DNA of 64,000 nt from AP-15 sp963762575 (lineage in GTDB: Bacteria; Pseudomonadota; Alphaproteobacteria; ATCC43930; CGMCC-115725). This document shows, one piece after another, positions 45,407 to 55,145 of this stretch. Positions within the stretch are counted from its first letter, which is position 1, and each line of letters begins with the position of its first letter. The notes below the pieces were generated by a model, which searched no databases, was not told the origin of the DNA, and was given only the letters and a program-made list of their open reading frames with translations. Location of the stretch: positions 186,001-250,000 of the forward strand of contig CAVXLL010000002.1 of NCBI GenBank assembly GCA_963762575.1, written 5' to 3'. Both the position numbers and the translations under genes were made by a program.

Positions 45407-46485
45407 AGCCTCCCGATCATCCAGTTCCTTCGGGAGACCGAAGGCTCGCACAGTTGTTCCTTGCGGCCTTGCGGATGGCTGGCCATGATGCCCTCATAGC
45501 CTCTCGATTTCGCAGCTATGACGGGAGCGGCGACCCGCTGCGCCAGGCTCGGGTGGCGTCTGTAGGCGCACGGGTTGCGGCCCTTTTTGTTCGCCGTTGC
45601 CGCGAGGCGCCGCAAACTGCTCCGGAGCTTTGGTTTACCTATCACCTCTATCATAAGGCGCCGGATTGGCTAGGCCCGCAGATTGCAGATATTTTCCGCA
45701 TTCCCTATGTCGTCGCCGAGGTCTCCGACGCGCCAAAGCAGGCATCGCGCGGCTGGGCGGCCGGTCGTCGTGCGGCTGAGGGCGCGATAAGGCGGGCCGA
45801 CGCGGTGATTGGGCTGAACCCGGCTGATCGGGAGTGCGTCCTGCCGTTGTTGCGGGACGCGCGGCGTTGGGTGGCCTTCAAGCCCTTTATCGATGCTGAG
45901 TTCTATGCCGGGCAAGCACGCGAAAGGGCTGGGTCGCCGCGCCTGATTGCGGTCGCGATGATGCGCTACGGCGACAAGCTCGCCTCGTACCAAATTCTCG
46001 GGAATGCCCTTTGGCATCTCCTCGATCTGCGATGGTCATTGGAGGTGATCGGTGACGGGCCAGCGCGGCGCGAAGTCGAGGACGCGCTCTATCCGCTCGA
46101 AGGGCGGGTGACCTGGGCAGGAGAAATCGGTCCCATGGAAATCGCACGGCGGTTGGCCTCGGCCGATCTGTTCGTGTGGCCGGCTCTCAACGAAGCCTTC
46201 GGCATGGCGCTGCTGGAGGCACAGGCGAGTGGAGTTCCGGTAGTGGCAGGCGCCGCGGGCGGCGTCAGCGAGATCGTCGTGCATGGGATAACCGGCCTTC
46301 TCGTGCCACCGAGCGATGCGCCGGCTTTTGCCCAGGCAGTGCGCAGCCTTCTGGTCGACCGCCCCCGGCGTGCCGCCTTTGCCGAAGCCGCCCGGCACCG
46401 TGTCAGGGCTGAGCACGATATCTCCTCCGCCGCGCGTCGCCTGAATTCGGTGCTTGATATGGTAACGCCGGGAAGCCGGGCGTAA
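45379..46485 (+). CDS. GT4-family glycosyltransferase
   Basis: 368 residues: MRIAFYAPLKPPDHPVPSGD, YLYHKAPDWLGP-type YHLYHKAPDWLGPQIA, VIGLNPADRECVLPLL, RLIAVAMMRYGDKLASYQIL, LEVIGDGPARREVE and the donor motif VWPALNEAFGMALLEAQA with GVPVVAGAAGGVSEIV. It overlaps the upstream transferase by 28 bp and precedes the COG4671-like gene by 18 bp, so it is within one operon. Confidence 0.88.
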   Translation: MRIAFYAPLKPPDHPVPSGDRRLAQLFLAALRMAGHDALIASRFRSYDGSGDPLRQARVASVGARVAALFVRRCREAPQTAPELWFTYHLYHKAPDWLGPQIADIFRIPYVVAEVSDAPKQASRGWAAGRRAAEGAIRRADAVIGLNPADRECVLPLLRDARRWVAFKPFIDAEFYAGQARERAGSPRLIAVAMMRYGDKLASYQILGNALWHLLDLRWSLEVIGDGPARREVEDALYPLEGRVTWAGEIGPMEIARRLASADLFVWPALNEAFGMALLEAQASGVPVVAGAAGGVSEIVVHGITGLLVPPSDAPAFAQAVRSLLVDRPRRAAFAEAARHRVRAEHDISSAARRLNSVLDMVTPGSRA

Positions 46486-46503
46486 TCGGGAGCCGACGAA
46501 TTC

Positions 46504-47733
46504 ATGACCGGCTCCGTCCTGCTCTATGTACAGCACCTGCTCGGAATCGGGCATTTACGCCGCTCATTGCGAATCGTCGAAGCGCTGGTGCGAGAAGGTA
46601 TCAAGGTCACTCTGATCTCGGGAGGAGAGCCGCTGTCCTCTCTAGCATGCACCTCGGCCGAACGGATCATCCAGCTGCCCCCGATCAGAGCCCTCGACGC
46701 AGGATTCAAGGTGCTCGTGGACGGGGTGGGCCGGCCGATTAACGACGATTTGCGAACCGCGCGTCGGTCGGCGCTCTTGGCCACCTTTGCGGACGAGCAC
46801 GCTGATGCATTGTTGATTGAGGCGTTTCCGTTTGGCCGCCGGGCGTTTCGCTTTGAGCTTGATGGGCTGATTGAAGCCGCCCGGGCGCGGCGTCCCCGGC
46901 CTCTCATTCTTTGCTCGCTGCGTGATATTGTCGTCTTGCCGAACGACCCGCGGCGTCCCACGGAGATCGTCGATCGGGTTCGCAATGATTTCGATTTCGT
47001 ACTGGTTCATGGCGATCCCGCATTTATCCCGCTCGAAGATAGCTTCCCGCTTGCGTCGGAAATCAGCGATAGGCTGATCTATACCGGCTACATAGCGGAG
47101 GCCTATGAGGCCGTCGATGCAGCTCACTCCGACGAGACCGCGGGTGGCGATGAGGTTTTGGTGTCGGTTGGCGGAGGTGCGGTCGGGGCTGCCTTGCTGA
47201 CGACGGCAGTCGACACTCGCCGACAGGGGTCCTTGGGGAACCTCAGATGGCACCTGCTGGCCGGTCCTAACCTGCCAGAACCGGAATTCGCGACGCTCGC
47301 CACCGGGCTGCCCGAAGGCGTCGTCCTCGAGCGGTATCGCCCGGATTTCCCTCAAATGTTGCGGCGCTGCCGCGTATCGGTGAGCCAAGCCGGGTACAAT
47401 ACGGTGCTTGATATTCTCGCGGCGCGAGCAGCCGCTGTCGTCGTGCCGTTCGCATCCGGGGGCGAGACCGAGCAGGCCTTGCGCGCGGAACGGCTTGCGG
47501 CCCTCGGGGTTCTTGGCGTCGTCCCCGAAAACCAGCTGTCGCCGAAACGACTCGCTTCTGCCATAGATCGTGCGATTTTTGCTCGCCCGGCAACGATTGC
47601 GATTGACACCGGGGGCGCTCGACGAAGTGCTAGGCTCATAGCGGATATGATCCGATCTCGCGACCGAGAATTTGGCGTTGCTCGGGACTATCGATATGAT
47701 CCGCGCATAACTGGGTTGTTGCCGGGTCGATGA
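46504..47733 (+). CDS. Glycosyltransferase (MurG/COG4671-like), intact paralogue
   Basis: 409 residues: YVQHLLGIGHLRRSLRIVEA, VTLISGGEPLS, LILCSLRDIVVLPNDPRRP, DEVLVSVGGGAVGAALL, VLERYRPDFPQMLRRCRVSV, SQAGYNTVLDILAARAAAVV, and FASGGETEQALRAERLA. It has the same architecture as the frameshifted gene at 42788 (GIGHLRRS/GLGHLRRC and GYNT in both). The stop overlaps the next gene by 4 bp. Confidence 0.88.
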   Translation: MTGSVLLYVQHLLGIGHLRRSLRIVEALVREGIKVTLISGGEPLSSLACTSAERIIQLPPIRALDAGFKVLVDGVGRPINDDLRTARRSALLATFADEHADALLIEAFPFGRRAFRFELDGLIEAARARRPRPLILCSLRDIVVLPNDPRRPTEIVDRVRNDFDFVLVHGDPAFIPLEDSFPLASEISDRLIYTGYIAEAYEAVDAAHSDETAGGDEVLVSVGGGAVGAALLTTAVDTRRQGSLGNLRWHLLAGPNLPEPEFATLATGLPEGVVLERYRPDFPQMLRRCRVSVSQAGYNTVLDILAARAAAVVVPFASGGETEQALRAERLAALGVLGVVPENQLSPKRLASAIDRAIFARPATIAIDTGGARRSARLIADMIRSRDREFGVARDYRYDPRITGLLPGR

Positions 47734-48521
47734 TGGTGAAATGGCCGGATCTAATGGCCGAGTTTGATCGTTGGGAGGAGGCGGGGAAGGTCGCGACGCT
47801 ATGGTGGCGCGACGACGACGCGGTGGCACCGACAGCACGACTCGACCGCTTGCTGTCGATCGCATCGGGAGTGCCGGTTTCACTCGCTGTGGTCCCTGCT
47901 AATGCTGAACCGGAGCTTGCTCAGTGGCTCGCTCACTACCTGCGATCAGCACCGAAGGCGTCTGTCGCGGTTCTTCAGCACGGTTGGCGGCACTTGAATC
48001 ACTCGCGCGCCGGAAAAAAGAGCGAATTCCCGGCGGAGCGCCCAAGCGCGGAGGTGGAGTTTGAGCTGGCCGCCGGCCGGGTGCGCCTGAGGGCGCTGTT
48101 CGAAACCCGAGCGCAACCGGTTTTCGTACCGCCTTGGAACCGGTTCGATGACTCTCTTTTGGTTTTGCTCGCCCATTGTGGCCTCACCGGGATTTCGCGA
48201 GCGCAACCGCGCAGCGCCGCACGACCGGCACTGGGCATCATTGAAGTGAATATCCATATCGACCTGGTTGCCTGGACAGGTGGCCGCGGGTTTGTCGGAG
48301 AAGAGGCGGCGTTAGATGGTTTGTTGGGACACCTGCGGGAGCGTCGCCTCCGCACCGTTCGTGCGGACGAGCCGACAGGGATCTTGACGCACCATCTTGT
48401 CCAGGATGAGGCGACGGACGCTTTTCTTGACCGGCTGATCGCGGTGAGCATCACCCATCCGGCGGTGCGCTGGCTCGATGCACAGGAAATCTTCGTTCCT
48501 GCCATGCTAGTAGCGGCATGA
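47730..48521 (+). CDS. Polysaccharide deacetylase-like protein
   Basis: 263 residues. WWRDDDAVAPTARLDRLL resembles the Asp-Asp metal-site start of NodB-like deacetylases found with this transferase family. SLAVVPANAEPELAQWL, VLQHGWRHLNHS (His-x3-His-type metal site) and FVPPWNRFD are further matches. It would trim acetyl groups from the glycan made by the neighbouring transferases; that is inference from context. The overlaps at both ends (ATGA) show tight coupling. Confidence 0.75.
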   Translation: MMVKWPDLMAEFDRWEEAGKVATLWWRDDDAVAPTARLDRLLSIASGVPVSLAVVPANAEPELAQWLAHYLRSAPKASVAVLQHGWRHLNHSRAGKKSEFPAERPSAEVEFELAAGRVRLRALFETRAQPVFVPPWNRFDDSLLVLLAHCGLTGISRAQPRSAARPALGIIEVNIHIDLVAWTGGRGFVGEEAALDGLLGHLRERRLRTVRADEPTGILTHHLVQDEATDAFLDRLIAVSITHPAVRWLDAQEIFVPAMLVAA

Positions 48522-49039
48522 CCCGCCACGTCTATCCAACTTCGGCTCTGTTCGGCGATTATCTTCGGGCCGCAACCGGATTCGTTCCGCCGATTGCGAT
48601 CCTCGCGATCGTGCCGTTCGGAATTGTCGGTTGGACGATGCTGGGTGGGTTTGCGGCCCTGTTTGCGGTTTTCGGGATCCGGACCGCGCTTCGCCATTGC
48701 ACATGCATTGAAGTGACCGAGTTGGCTGTGCGAGCTTCGGGGCTGGTGCAGGCTTCGATCTCGTGGAGCGAACTGGACCTAATGAAGCTTGCTTATTACT
48801 CCACGCGCCGGGACGGGCATGGGGGATGGATGCAGCTCAAGCTTCGCGCGGGCTGGGCGGCCTTGCGCGTCGACAGCCGCATCGAGGGGTTTTCCGAGTT
48901 GGTCAGCGCCTCGGCCGAGGCAGCCGAGATGCGTGGCCTATCGCTAGATCCCGCCACATCGGTCAACCTGCAGGCTCTAGGCATAGAACCACGGGCCACA
49001 GGACCTCGGCTGGGGAACGCGGCCGGAGTTGCTGCGTGA
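48518..49039 (+). CDS. Small membrane protein of unknown function
   Basis: 173 residues. Two hydrophobic helices (about 18-55: FVPPIAILAIVPFGIVGW, MLGGFAALFAVFGI) are followed by a soluble beta-rich half (TCIEVTELAVRASGL, ISWSELDLMKLAYYSTRRD) that looks PH-like. It overlaps the deacetylase-like gene (ATGA) and the ABC transporter gene (GTGA) by 4 bp each, so it bridges the two operons. Confidence 0.65.
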   Translation: MTRHVYPTSALFGDYLRAATGFVPPIAILAIVPFGIVGWTMLGGFAALFAVFGIRTALRHCTCIEVTELAVRASGLVQASISWSELDLMKLAYYSTRRDGHGGWMQLKLRAGWAALRVDSRIEGFSELVSASAEAAEMRGLSLDPATSVNLQALGIEPRATGPRLGNAAGVAA

Positions 49040-50943
49040 CCGATCTCCTGCAGGTTCGCGATCTCCACGTCCGGTTCGCCGCGCCCGGCGGCTTTATCCG
49101 CGCGGTCACGGGCGTTTCGTTGCGTGTGCGTCCGCAGTCTATTGTGGCTCTGGTCGGCGAATTGGGGTCCGGAAAGTCGGTCGTCAGCCAAACAATCCTT
49201 CGGATTCTTCCGCGCAGCGGCGTCATCACTCGGGGCGAGGTCTTATTCGCCGACCCCCGGCTCGACGGCCAGGTTGTCGACATCGCGAAATTACCGAGTG
49301 ACAGCGCGGAAATGCGGGCGATCCGTGGCGGTAGGATCTCGATCATCTTTCAGGAGCCGATGACCTCACTGTCGCCCCTGCACACCGTCGGCAATCAGGT
49401 CGGAGAGGCGCTGCGACTCCATCGGCCGGTGACGGCGGCGCAAGCGGCCGAGTTGACCGAGGAGATGCTCCGCCTTGTCGGCTTTCCCGACCCCAAGCGC
49501 GCATCCCGCAGTTACCCTTTCGAGCTGTCTGGCGGCCTGCGCCAGCGGGCGATGATCGCGATGGCGCTGGTTTGCCGGCCTGCTCTACTGATCGCCGACG
49601 AACCGACGACCGCACTCGACGTGACGATCCAGGCGCAGATCCTGAAGCTGATGATCGAGTTGCAGCACGAGCTCGGCATGGCGGTGCTGCTGATCACCCA
49701 TGACCTAGGTGTCGTCGCCAACGTCGCCGAGGAGGTCATCGTGATGTACCGCGGCGAGGTGATGGAGAGCGGCCCGCTGGAGGATATTTTCCGCCGGGCG
49801 GAGCATCCCTACCTGAAGGCGCTGCTGCGCGCGGTGCCGCGCTTCGACATGAAGCCCGGTGAGCGCTTGATCCCGATACGAGAGATCCCGGCCGGAAATG
49901 CGCCGCATCTGATGGCCGAGAGAAGGAAATGGCCGGCGGATGCGGCTGGGCCGCTGCTCACATGCACGCAAGTCAGCAAGTCCTATGCGATCCGCAAAAG
50001 CGGCCTGTTCGGGAGCAGGAAATCGGCTCCGCGCGTGACAGCGGTCGACCAAGTCAGCTTGAATATCGAGCCTGGCGAGTGTCTCGGGCTCGTCGGCGAA
50101 AGCGGCTGCGGCAAGACGACCTTGAGCAAGCTGCTGCTCAGAGCGGTCGCTCCGGATTCGGGCGAGATCACGTTCAACGATCACGGGCGAGTAATCGATG
50201 TCCTCTCGCTCGAGGGCGAGGATCTGAAGCAGTTTCGGCGACAGGTTCAGTTCATTTTTCAAGACCCCTTCGGGTCGCTTAACCCGCGGATGACGGTCTA
50301 CGATATCATTGAAGAGCCGCTGGTGATTCACAGTATCGGGACTGTGAAATCACGCCAGGAAATGGTTCACGAGCTCGTCAACCTGGTCGGCCTCGATGTG
50401 CGGCATGCCAGGCGGTATCCCCACAGCTTTTCCGGAGGGCAGCGCCAACGCATCGGCATCGCGCGCGCTCTGGCATTGCGGCCAGCCCTCGTCATCTGCG
50501 ACGAGCCGACCTCTGCGCTCGATGTTTCCATCCAGGCGCAAATCCTCAACCTGCTGATGGATTTGAAGCAGAAGTTGGGGCTCACTTACCTCTTCATCTC
50601 GCACAACCTCGCGGTCGTCGACTACATCGCTGACCGGATAGCGGTGATGTGCGCCGGCCGCATCGTCGAGATCGCAGATCGTGCTACGCTGTTTCGTAAT
50701 CCCCTTCATCCCTACACGCAGGCGCTACTCACCGCTGTGCCGGCCCCGGACCCGTCGCAACGGCTGGATTTCAATCAACTGCTCATCGACAAGGCGTCGG
50801 ACCCGAAGAACTGGCCGGAACCCTTCACGCGCGACTCCGCAAACCCGCCGCATCTGATCGAGATTGCCCCCCGTCATTGCGTCGAAGCGAGTGCGCCGCC
50901 CGTCCCGTTGGCTGCCCATGCGATCGATCGCGCCCGAGCGTGA
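49036..50943 (+). CDS. ABC transporter, fused dual ATP-binding subunits (peptide/opine type)
   Basis: 635 residues from the GTG at 49036. It has two complete nucleotide-binding domains in series, equivalent to DppD and DppF. First half: Walker A GELGSGKS, signature ELSGGLRQRAMIAMAL and Walker B LLIADEPTTALDVTIQAQIL. Second half: Walker A GESGCGKTTLSKLLL, signature SFSGGQRQRIGIARAL and VICDEPTSALDVSIQAQIL. An oligopeptide-type C-terminal motif follows each half (HPYLKALL, HPYTQALL). It powers import through the two permeases downstream. Confidence 0.95.
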   Translation: MTDLLQVRDLHVRFAAPGGFIRAVTGVSLRVRPQSIVALVGELGSGKSVVSQTILRILPRSGVITRGEVLFADPRLDGQVVDIAKLPSDSAEMRAIRGGRISIIFQEPMTSLSPLHTVGNQVGEALRLHRPVTAAQAAELTEEMLRLVGFPDPKRASRSYPFELSGGLRQRAMIAMALVCRPALLIADEPTTALDVTIQAQILKLMIELQHELGMAVLLITHDLGVVANVAEEVIVMYRGEVMESGPLEDIFRRAEHPYLKALLRAVPRFDMKPGERLIPIREIPAGNAPHLMAERRKWPADAAGPLLTCTQVSKSYAIRKSGLFGSRKSAPRVTAVDQVSLNIEPGECLGLVGESGCGKTTLSKLLLRAVAPDSGEITFNDHGRVIDVLSLEGEDLKQFRRQVQFIFQDPFGSLNPRMTVYDIIEEPLVIHSIGTVKSRQEMVHELVNLVGLDVRHARRYPHSFSGGQRQRIGIARALALRPALVICDEPTSALDVSIQAQILNLLMDLKQKLGLTYLFISHNLAVVDYIADRIAVMCAGRIVEIADRATLFRNPLHPYTQALLTAVPAPDPSQRLDFNQLLIDKASDPKNWPEPFTRDSANPPHLIEIAPRHCVEASAPPVPLAAHAIDRARA

Positions 50944-52921
50944 AGCCTGCCCGGTGCGAGCGAGCGCGGCGACGCCGACGCGGCGCGAGGTGATACAAGG
51001 CGGCCTCGCCGTCGGTGCGGCACTCGTCATATCGAATGCATCGTGGGCCGATTTGCAGGAGACGCCGGCCTTCAAAGAAGAGGTGGCGGGCGGCAAGCTT
51101 CCCAAGATCGAAGACCGGGTGCCGGAGGAGCCAGCTGTCGCAGATTTGGAGACGATCGGCAGGCCCGGCGGCGACTTGCGGATGCTGATGGCCGGCCCCA
51201 AAGACACCCGCATGATGGTGGTTTACGGCTACGCGCGATTGGTCGCCTACACGCCATCGCTCGATCTGGTGCCCGACATTCTGAAATCGATCGAGGTCCA
51301 AGACAATCGGGCATTCACCTTGCACTTACGCAGGGGACATAAATGGTCGGATGGGCGTCCTTTTACCTCAGAAGACTTTCGCTATTGGTTTGAGGACATC
51401 GCGCATAACAAGCATCTTTCCCCCTCGGGCCTGCCCATCACGATGACGCCGCAGGGTGAGGGCCCGCGGTTCGAGGTGTTGGACGAGACCACGGTCCGCT
51501 ACAGCTGGACGCACCCGAACCCGCTGTTCCTACCCAATGTCGCCGGGCCGGACCCGCTCTTCATCTACCGCCCCTTCCATTACCTCAAGCAATTCCACGA
51601 AAAATACGCAGACAACGCCAGTTTGCAGGCTTTGGTGAAGCAGGCCAACCAACGCAATTGGGCGGCCCTCCACAACAGAATGGACTCGATGTATCGCGAT
51701 GACAATCCAGACCTGCCGTCTTTGGAGCCATGGATACTGAAGACAAAGCCGCCGGCCGAACGCTTTATATTTGAAAGGAACCCCTACTATTACCGCCTCG
51801 ACAAGCACGGCCAACAGCTTCCCTATATTGACCGCGTCGTGTTGTCGATTGCCGACAGCAAAATCATCCCCGCCAAGACCGGGGCAGGGGAGAGCGACCT
51901 TCAGGGGCGCTATCTGCGTTTCGACAATTATACTTTTCTGAAGGCTGGCGAGAAGCGCAACCATTACAAGGTCTGGCTATGGCGTACCGGTCCCGGAAGC
52001 CAGCTCGCCCTCTATCCCAACCTCAATGTCAACGACGAGATTTGGCAGGGCATGGTGCGCGACTTGCGTTTTCGGCGAGCCCTCTCCCTCGCGGTCAACC
52101 GTCATGAAATCAATCAGGTAATTTATTTCGGCCTGGCGATCGAAGGCCAGAACACGGTGTTGCCTCAGAGCCCGCTCTACCGGGCACAATATCGTTCGGC
52201 CTGGGCGAGCTTCGATGTGCCGGAGGCTAATCGCTTGCTGGACCTGATCGGGCTGACGAAGCGCGACAGCGACGGCACCCGTCTGCTTCCGAACGGGCAG
52301 CCGATGGAAATCGTCGTCGAGAATTCAGGCGAGTCGACTGAACAATCGGACGTAATCGAGCTGATCCGCGACTCGTGGCGGCGGATCGGAATTAAGGTGT
52401 TTGCCAAGCCGTTGCAGCTTACTCTGTTCCGGCGGCGAGTGTTTTCCGGCGAGACGTTGATGTCGATCGATAAGGGAATTGAGAACGGTCTTGCTACCGA
52501 GGCAATGTCGCCATGGGAATTCGCCCCGACCTCGCAGCAGCAGCTCGAGTGGCCCAAATGGGGGCAATATTATGAAACCAAGGGCGCGGCCGGAGAAGCT
52601 CCCTCTCTGCCCTCGGCCATTCGGTTGAAGGAGCTCTACGAGGCGTGGCTCGCTGCCACCTCACAGGAGGATCACAGGCGGATTTGGAACGATATCCTTC
52701 AGATCTGGGCCGATGAAGCCTTTTCGATCGGCACGGTGGCGGGCGTGCTGCAACCGATCGTCATCAACGACAAATTGCGCAATGTCCCGGAACAGGGCAT
52801 CTATAACTGGGATCCAGGGGCGTATTTTGGGATTTACAAGCCGGACGGGTTCTGGTTCGACCTGTCCGAAGCCCCGGCCAAATCCGCCTCCGCGACGACC
52901 TCGCCGGCGGCGCCTCGGTAG
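50918..52921 (+). CDS. ABC transporter substrate-binding protein, family 5
   Basis: 667 residues from the ATG at 50918. The GTG at 50954, just past the upstream stop, is a good alternative. The signal peptide has a Tat-like TRREVIQGGLAVGAALVIS. The SBP_bac_5 fold is seen in PDILKSIEVQDNRAFTLHLR, GHKWSDGRPFTSEDFRYWFE, FERNPYYYRLD, QLPYIDRVVLSI, LRFRRALSLAVNRHEINQVI and DSWRRIGIKVFAKPLQLTLF. Its length and the W-E-F-A end resemble the long SBPs of the MppA/opine-like group. It captures the ligand in the periplasm; the substrate is not identifiable. Confidence 0.93.
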   Translation: MRSIAPEREACPVRASAATPTRREVIQGGLAVGAALVISNASWADLQETPAFKEEVAGGKLPKIEDRVPEEPAVADLETIGRPGGDLRMLMAGPKDTRMMVVYGYARLVAYTPSLDLVPDILKSIEVQDNRAFTLHLRRGHKWSDGRPFTSEDFRYWFEDIAHNKHLSPSGLPITMTPQGEGPRFEVLDETTVRYSWTHPNPLFLPNVAGPDPLFIYRPFHYLKQFHEKYADNASLQALVKQANQRNWAALHNRMDSMYRDDNPDLPSLEPWILKTKPPAERFIFERNPYYYRLDKHGQQLPYIDRVVLSIADSKIIPAKTGAGESDLQGRYLRFDNYTFLKAGEKRNHYKVWLWRTGPGSQLALYPNLNVNDEIWQGMVRDLRFRRALSLAVNRHEINQVIYFGLAIEGQNTVLPQSPLYRAQYRSAWASFDVPEANRLLDLIGLTKRDSDGTRLLPNGQPMEIVVENSGESTEQSDVIELIRDSWRRIGIKVFAKPLQLTLFRRRVFSGETLMSIDKGIENGLATEAMSPWEFAPTSQQQLEWPKWGQYYETKGAAGEAPSLPSAIRLKELYEAWLAATSQEDHRRIWNDILQIWADEAFSIGTVAGVLQPIVINDKLRNVPEQGIYNWDPGAYFGIYKPDGFWFDLSEAPAKSASATTSPAAPR

Positions 52922-52932
52922 GAAGCGCACAA

Positions 52933-53931
52933 ATGCTCAGCTACCTTGTGCACCGTATTCTGATAATGATCCCGACCTTGACCGCGATCAGCATCGTCAT
53001 ATTCACCATCATCAATCTGCCGCAGGGCAATTACTTCACGACCTACGTCGCCGAGCTCCAGGAGTTGGGAGAAGCCACCGATCTCGCTAAGATCCAATTC
53101 TTGGAGAAGGAATACGGCCTGGACCGCCCGCTGTGGCAGCAATACCTCTACTGGGCGTCCGGTTTGCTGCACGGCGACATGGGCTATTCTTTTGCTTATA
53201 ATCTGCCGGTCAACAAGGTGGTTGGCGACCGCCTGTTTCTGACTTTCCTTGTTTCCTTTACCACTATTATATTCACTTACCTGGTAGCGTTTCCAATCGG
53301 AGTTTATTCTGCCACCCATCAATACAGCTGGGCCGACTACGGTTTGACATTTTTGGGCTTTCTCGGGCTGGCGACGCCAAGCTTTCTGCTGGCGCTCGTG
53401 CTGCTCTATCTTGCCAATGTCCATCTCGGCATTTCGATCGGCGGGCTCATGGACCCGCAATTCGTCGACAAGCCTTGGAGCGTTCCCAAGGCTCTCTCGG
53501 TGCTCGCGCATTTATGGATTCCGGTCATCGTCATCGGAACGGCGGGGACCGCGGCCATGATCAGGCGTCTGCGGGCCAATTTGCTCGACGAGCTGCAAAA
53601 GCAATATGTCGTAACGGCCCGTGCTAAAGGGCTCCCTCCGCTCAAATTGCTGTTTAAATATCCGCTGCGGATGGCTCTCAACCCGTTCATCTCCGACATC
53701 GGATCGTTGTTGCCGCAGGTAATCTCAGGGGCGGCCATCGTTTCGGTTGTGATGTCATTGCCAACGACCGGACCGATGCTGCTCGACGCCCTGCGCAGTC
53801 AGGACATGTATCTGGCGGGCTCGTTTTTGATGTTCATGGCATTCCTGACCGTCATCGGCGTGTTCATATCCGATCTCGCGCTCGCGTTGCTCGATCCCCG
53901 CATCCGATTGCAGGCGGGCCGCAGTCAATGA
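52933..53931 (+). CDS. ABC transporter permease, DppB-like
   Basis: 332 residues. The first helix is at 7-28 (LIMIPTLTAISIVIFTIINL), with LDRPLWQQYLYWASGLLHGD MGYS-type periplasmic segment, then five more helices. The EAA loop is LLDELQKQYVVTARAKGLP. The stop overlaps the next permease start by 4 bp. It forms the channel with the DppC-like subunit. Confidence 0.95.
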   Translation: MLSYLVHRILIMIPTLTAISIVIFTIINLPQGNYFTTYVAELQELGEATDLAKIQFLEKEYGLDRPLWQQYLYWASGLLHGDMGYSFAYNLPVNKVVGDRLFLTFLVSFTTIIFTYLVAFPIGVYSATHQYSWADYGLTFLGFLGLATPSFLLALVLLYLANVHLGISIGGLMDPQFVDKPWSVPKALSVLAHLWIPVIVIGTAGTAAMIRRLRANLLDELQKQYVVTARAKGLPPLKLLFKYPLRMALNPFISDIGSLLPQVISGAAIVSVVMSLPTTGPMLLDALRSQDMYLAGSFLMFMAFLTVIGVFISDLALALLDPRIRLQAGRSQ

Positions 53932-55145
53932 CCGACCTGATCTTTGCCGAAGACGCTCCGCGGGGCCGCGCCGGGGGTTCGACCCCTCCGGCTGTCGATC
54001 CATTGTCGCACTACGTCTCCGACGCGCCGTTCGATCCCTATTCCGCGGAACGGATGACGCCGGCGCAAGAGCGCTTTTACATGGCGTCGGAATGGCGAAT
54101 GATGTGGTGGAAGCTTCGCCGCCACCGCATTGCTGTGCTGTCCGGCGCTGTTCTTCTGGCAATGTACGTGTCTATCCTGTTTTGCGAGCTCCTCGCCCCC
54201 TATGGCGTGGACACGCGTAATACCGACTTCATCTATGCTCCGCCCCAGCGCGTGAGGATCTTCGACAAGGGCCGGCTGGTGGCCCCGTTTGTCTATGGCT
54301 ACGACTACCGGCTAGACATGAATACGCTCGAAAGAGTTTATAGCCCCGATCCGAAAAAGCGCGAGCCGATCCGCTTCTTTTGCCATAGCGGCGAATACCG
54401 GTTCTGGGCCTTCTTCCCGGGCAATCTCCACCTCATCTGCCCCGCTCGGGGCGGGCAGCTGTTCCTGGCCGGTACCGATCGGCTCGGCCGTGATCTCTTG
54501 TCGCGAATGATATACGGCGCGCGCATCTCGCTGACCGTCGGCCTGCTCGGGGTCGCCGTGGCCTTCACGCTCGGCATCTTGATCGGCGGCATCGCCGGAT
54601 ACTATGGCGGGTGGACCGACATCCTAACCCAGCGCGGCATTGAGGTCGTCCAATCCTTTCCGCACCTGCCGCTGTGGATGGCGCTGTCCGCGATCCTGCC
54701 GGTGAGTTGGAGCCCGCTTCTCGTCTATTTCGGCATCACGATAATTCTCGGTACGATTGAATGGACCCATCTTGCGCGTGCTGTGCGCTCCAAGCTGCTG
54801 TCCTTGCGCGAGGAGGACTTCTGCATTGCCGCAGTGCTGATGGGGGCGAGGCCCGCGCGCATAATCCGGAAACATCTGCTGCCGAGCTTTATGAGCCATC
54901 TGATCGCCGCGGCGACCCTGATGATCCCCGGCATGATCCTGGGCGAAACCGCTCTCTCTTTCCTCGGTCTTGGGCTGCGGCCGCCGATGACGAGTTGGGG
55001 AGTGCTGCTCAGCGAAGCGCAAAACATCAATGTCGTAGCGCTCTACCCATGGCTGATGCTGCCCGTTGCCTGTGTCATCATCACCGTCCTAGCCTTCAAT
55101 TTTTTCGGAGACGGACTACGCGACGCCGCCGACCCCTATCACTGA
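53928..55145 (+). CDS. ABC transporter permease, DppC-like
   Basis: 405 residues, longer than usual (about 300) because of an N-terminal cytoplasmic stretch of about 65 residues and a large periplasmic insert (about 90-190) between the first two helices. The core has GTDRLGRDLLSRMIYGARIS, a helix with GLLGVAVAFTLGILIGGIAG and the EAA loop REEDFCIAAVLMGARPARII. GMILGETALSFLGLGLRPP, the DppC-family mark, lies near the end. It is the last gene of the importer operon. Confidence 0.94.
   Translation: MTDLIFAEDAPRGRAGGSTPPAVDPLSHYVSDAPFDPYSAERMTPAQERFYMASEWRMMWWKLRRHRIAVLSGAVLLAMYVSILFCELLAPYGVDTRNTDFIYAPPQRVRIFDKGRLVAPFVYGYDYRLDMNTLERVYSPDPKKREPIRFFCHSGEYRFWAFFPGNLHLICPARGGQLFLAGTDRLGRDLLSRMIYGARISLTVGLLGVAVAFTLGILIGGIAGYYGGWTDILTQRGIEVVQSFPHLPLWMALSAILPVSWSPLLVYFGITIILGTIEWTHLARAVRSKLLSLREEDFCIAAVLMGARPARIIRKHLLPSFMSHLIAAATLMIPGMILGETALSFLGLGLRPPMTSWGVLLSEAQNINVVALYPWLMLPVACVIITVLAFNFFGDGLRDAADPYH

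Noticed and set aside
49036..50943. First Walker A (GELGSGKS) considered as a defective site
   Set aside because: It still fits GxxGxGK(S/T); the Leu replaces a variable position, so the domain should bind ATP.
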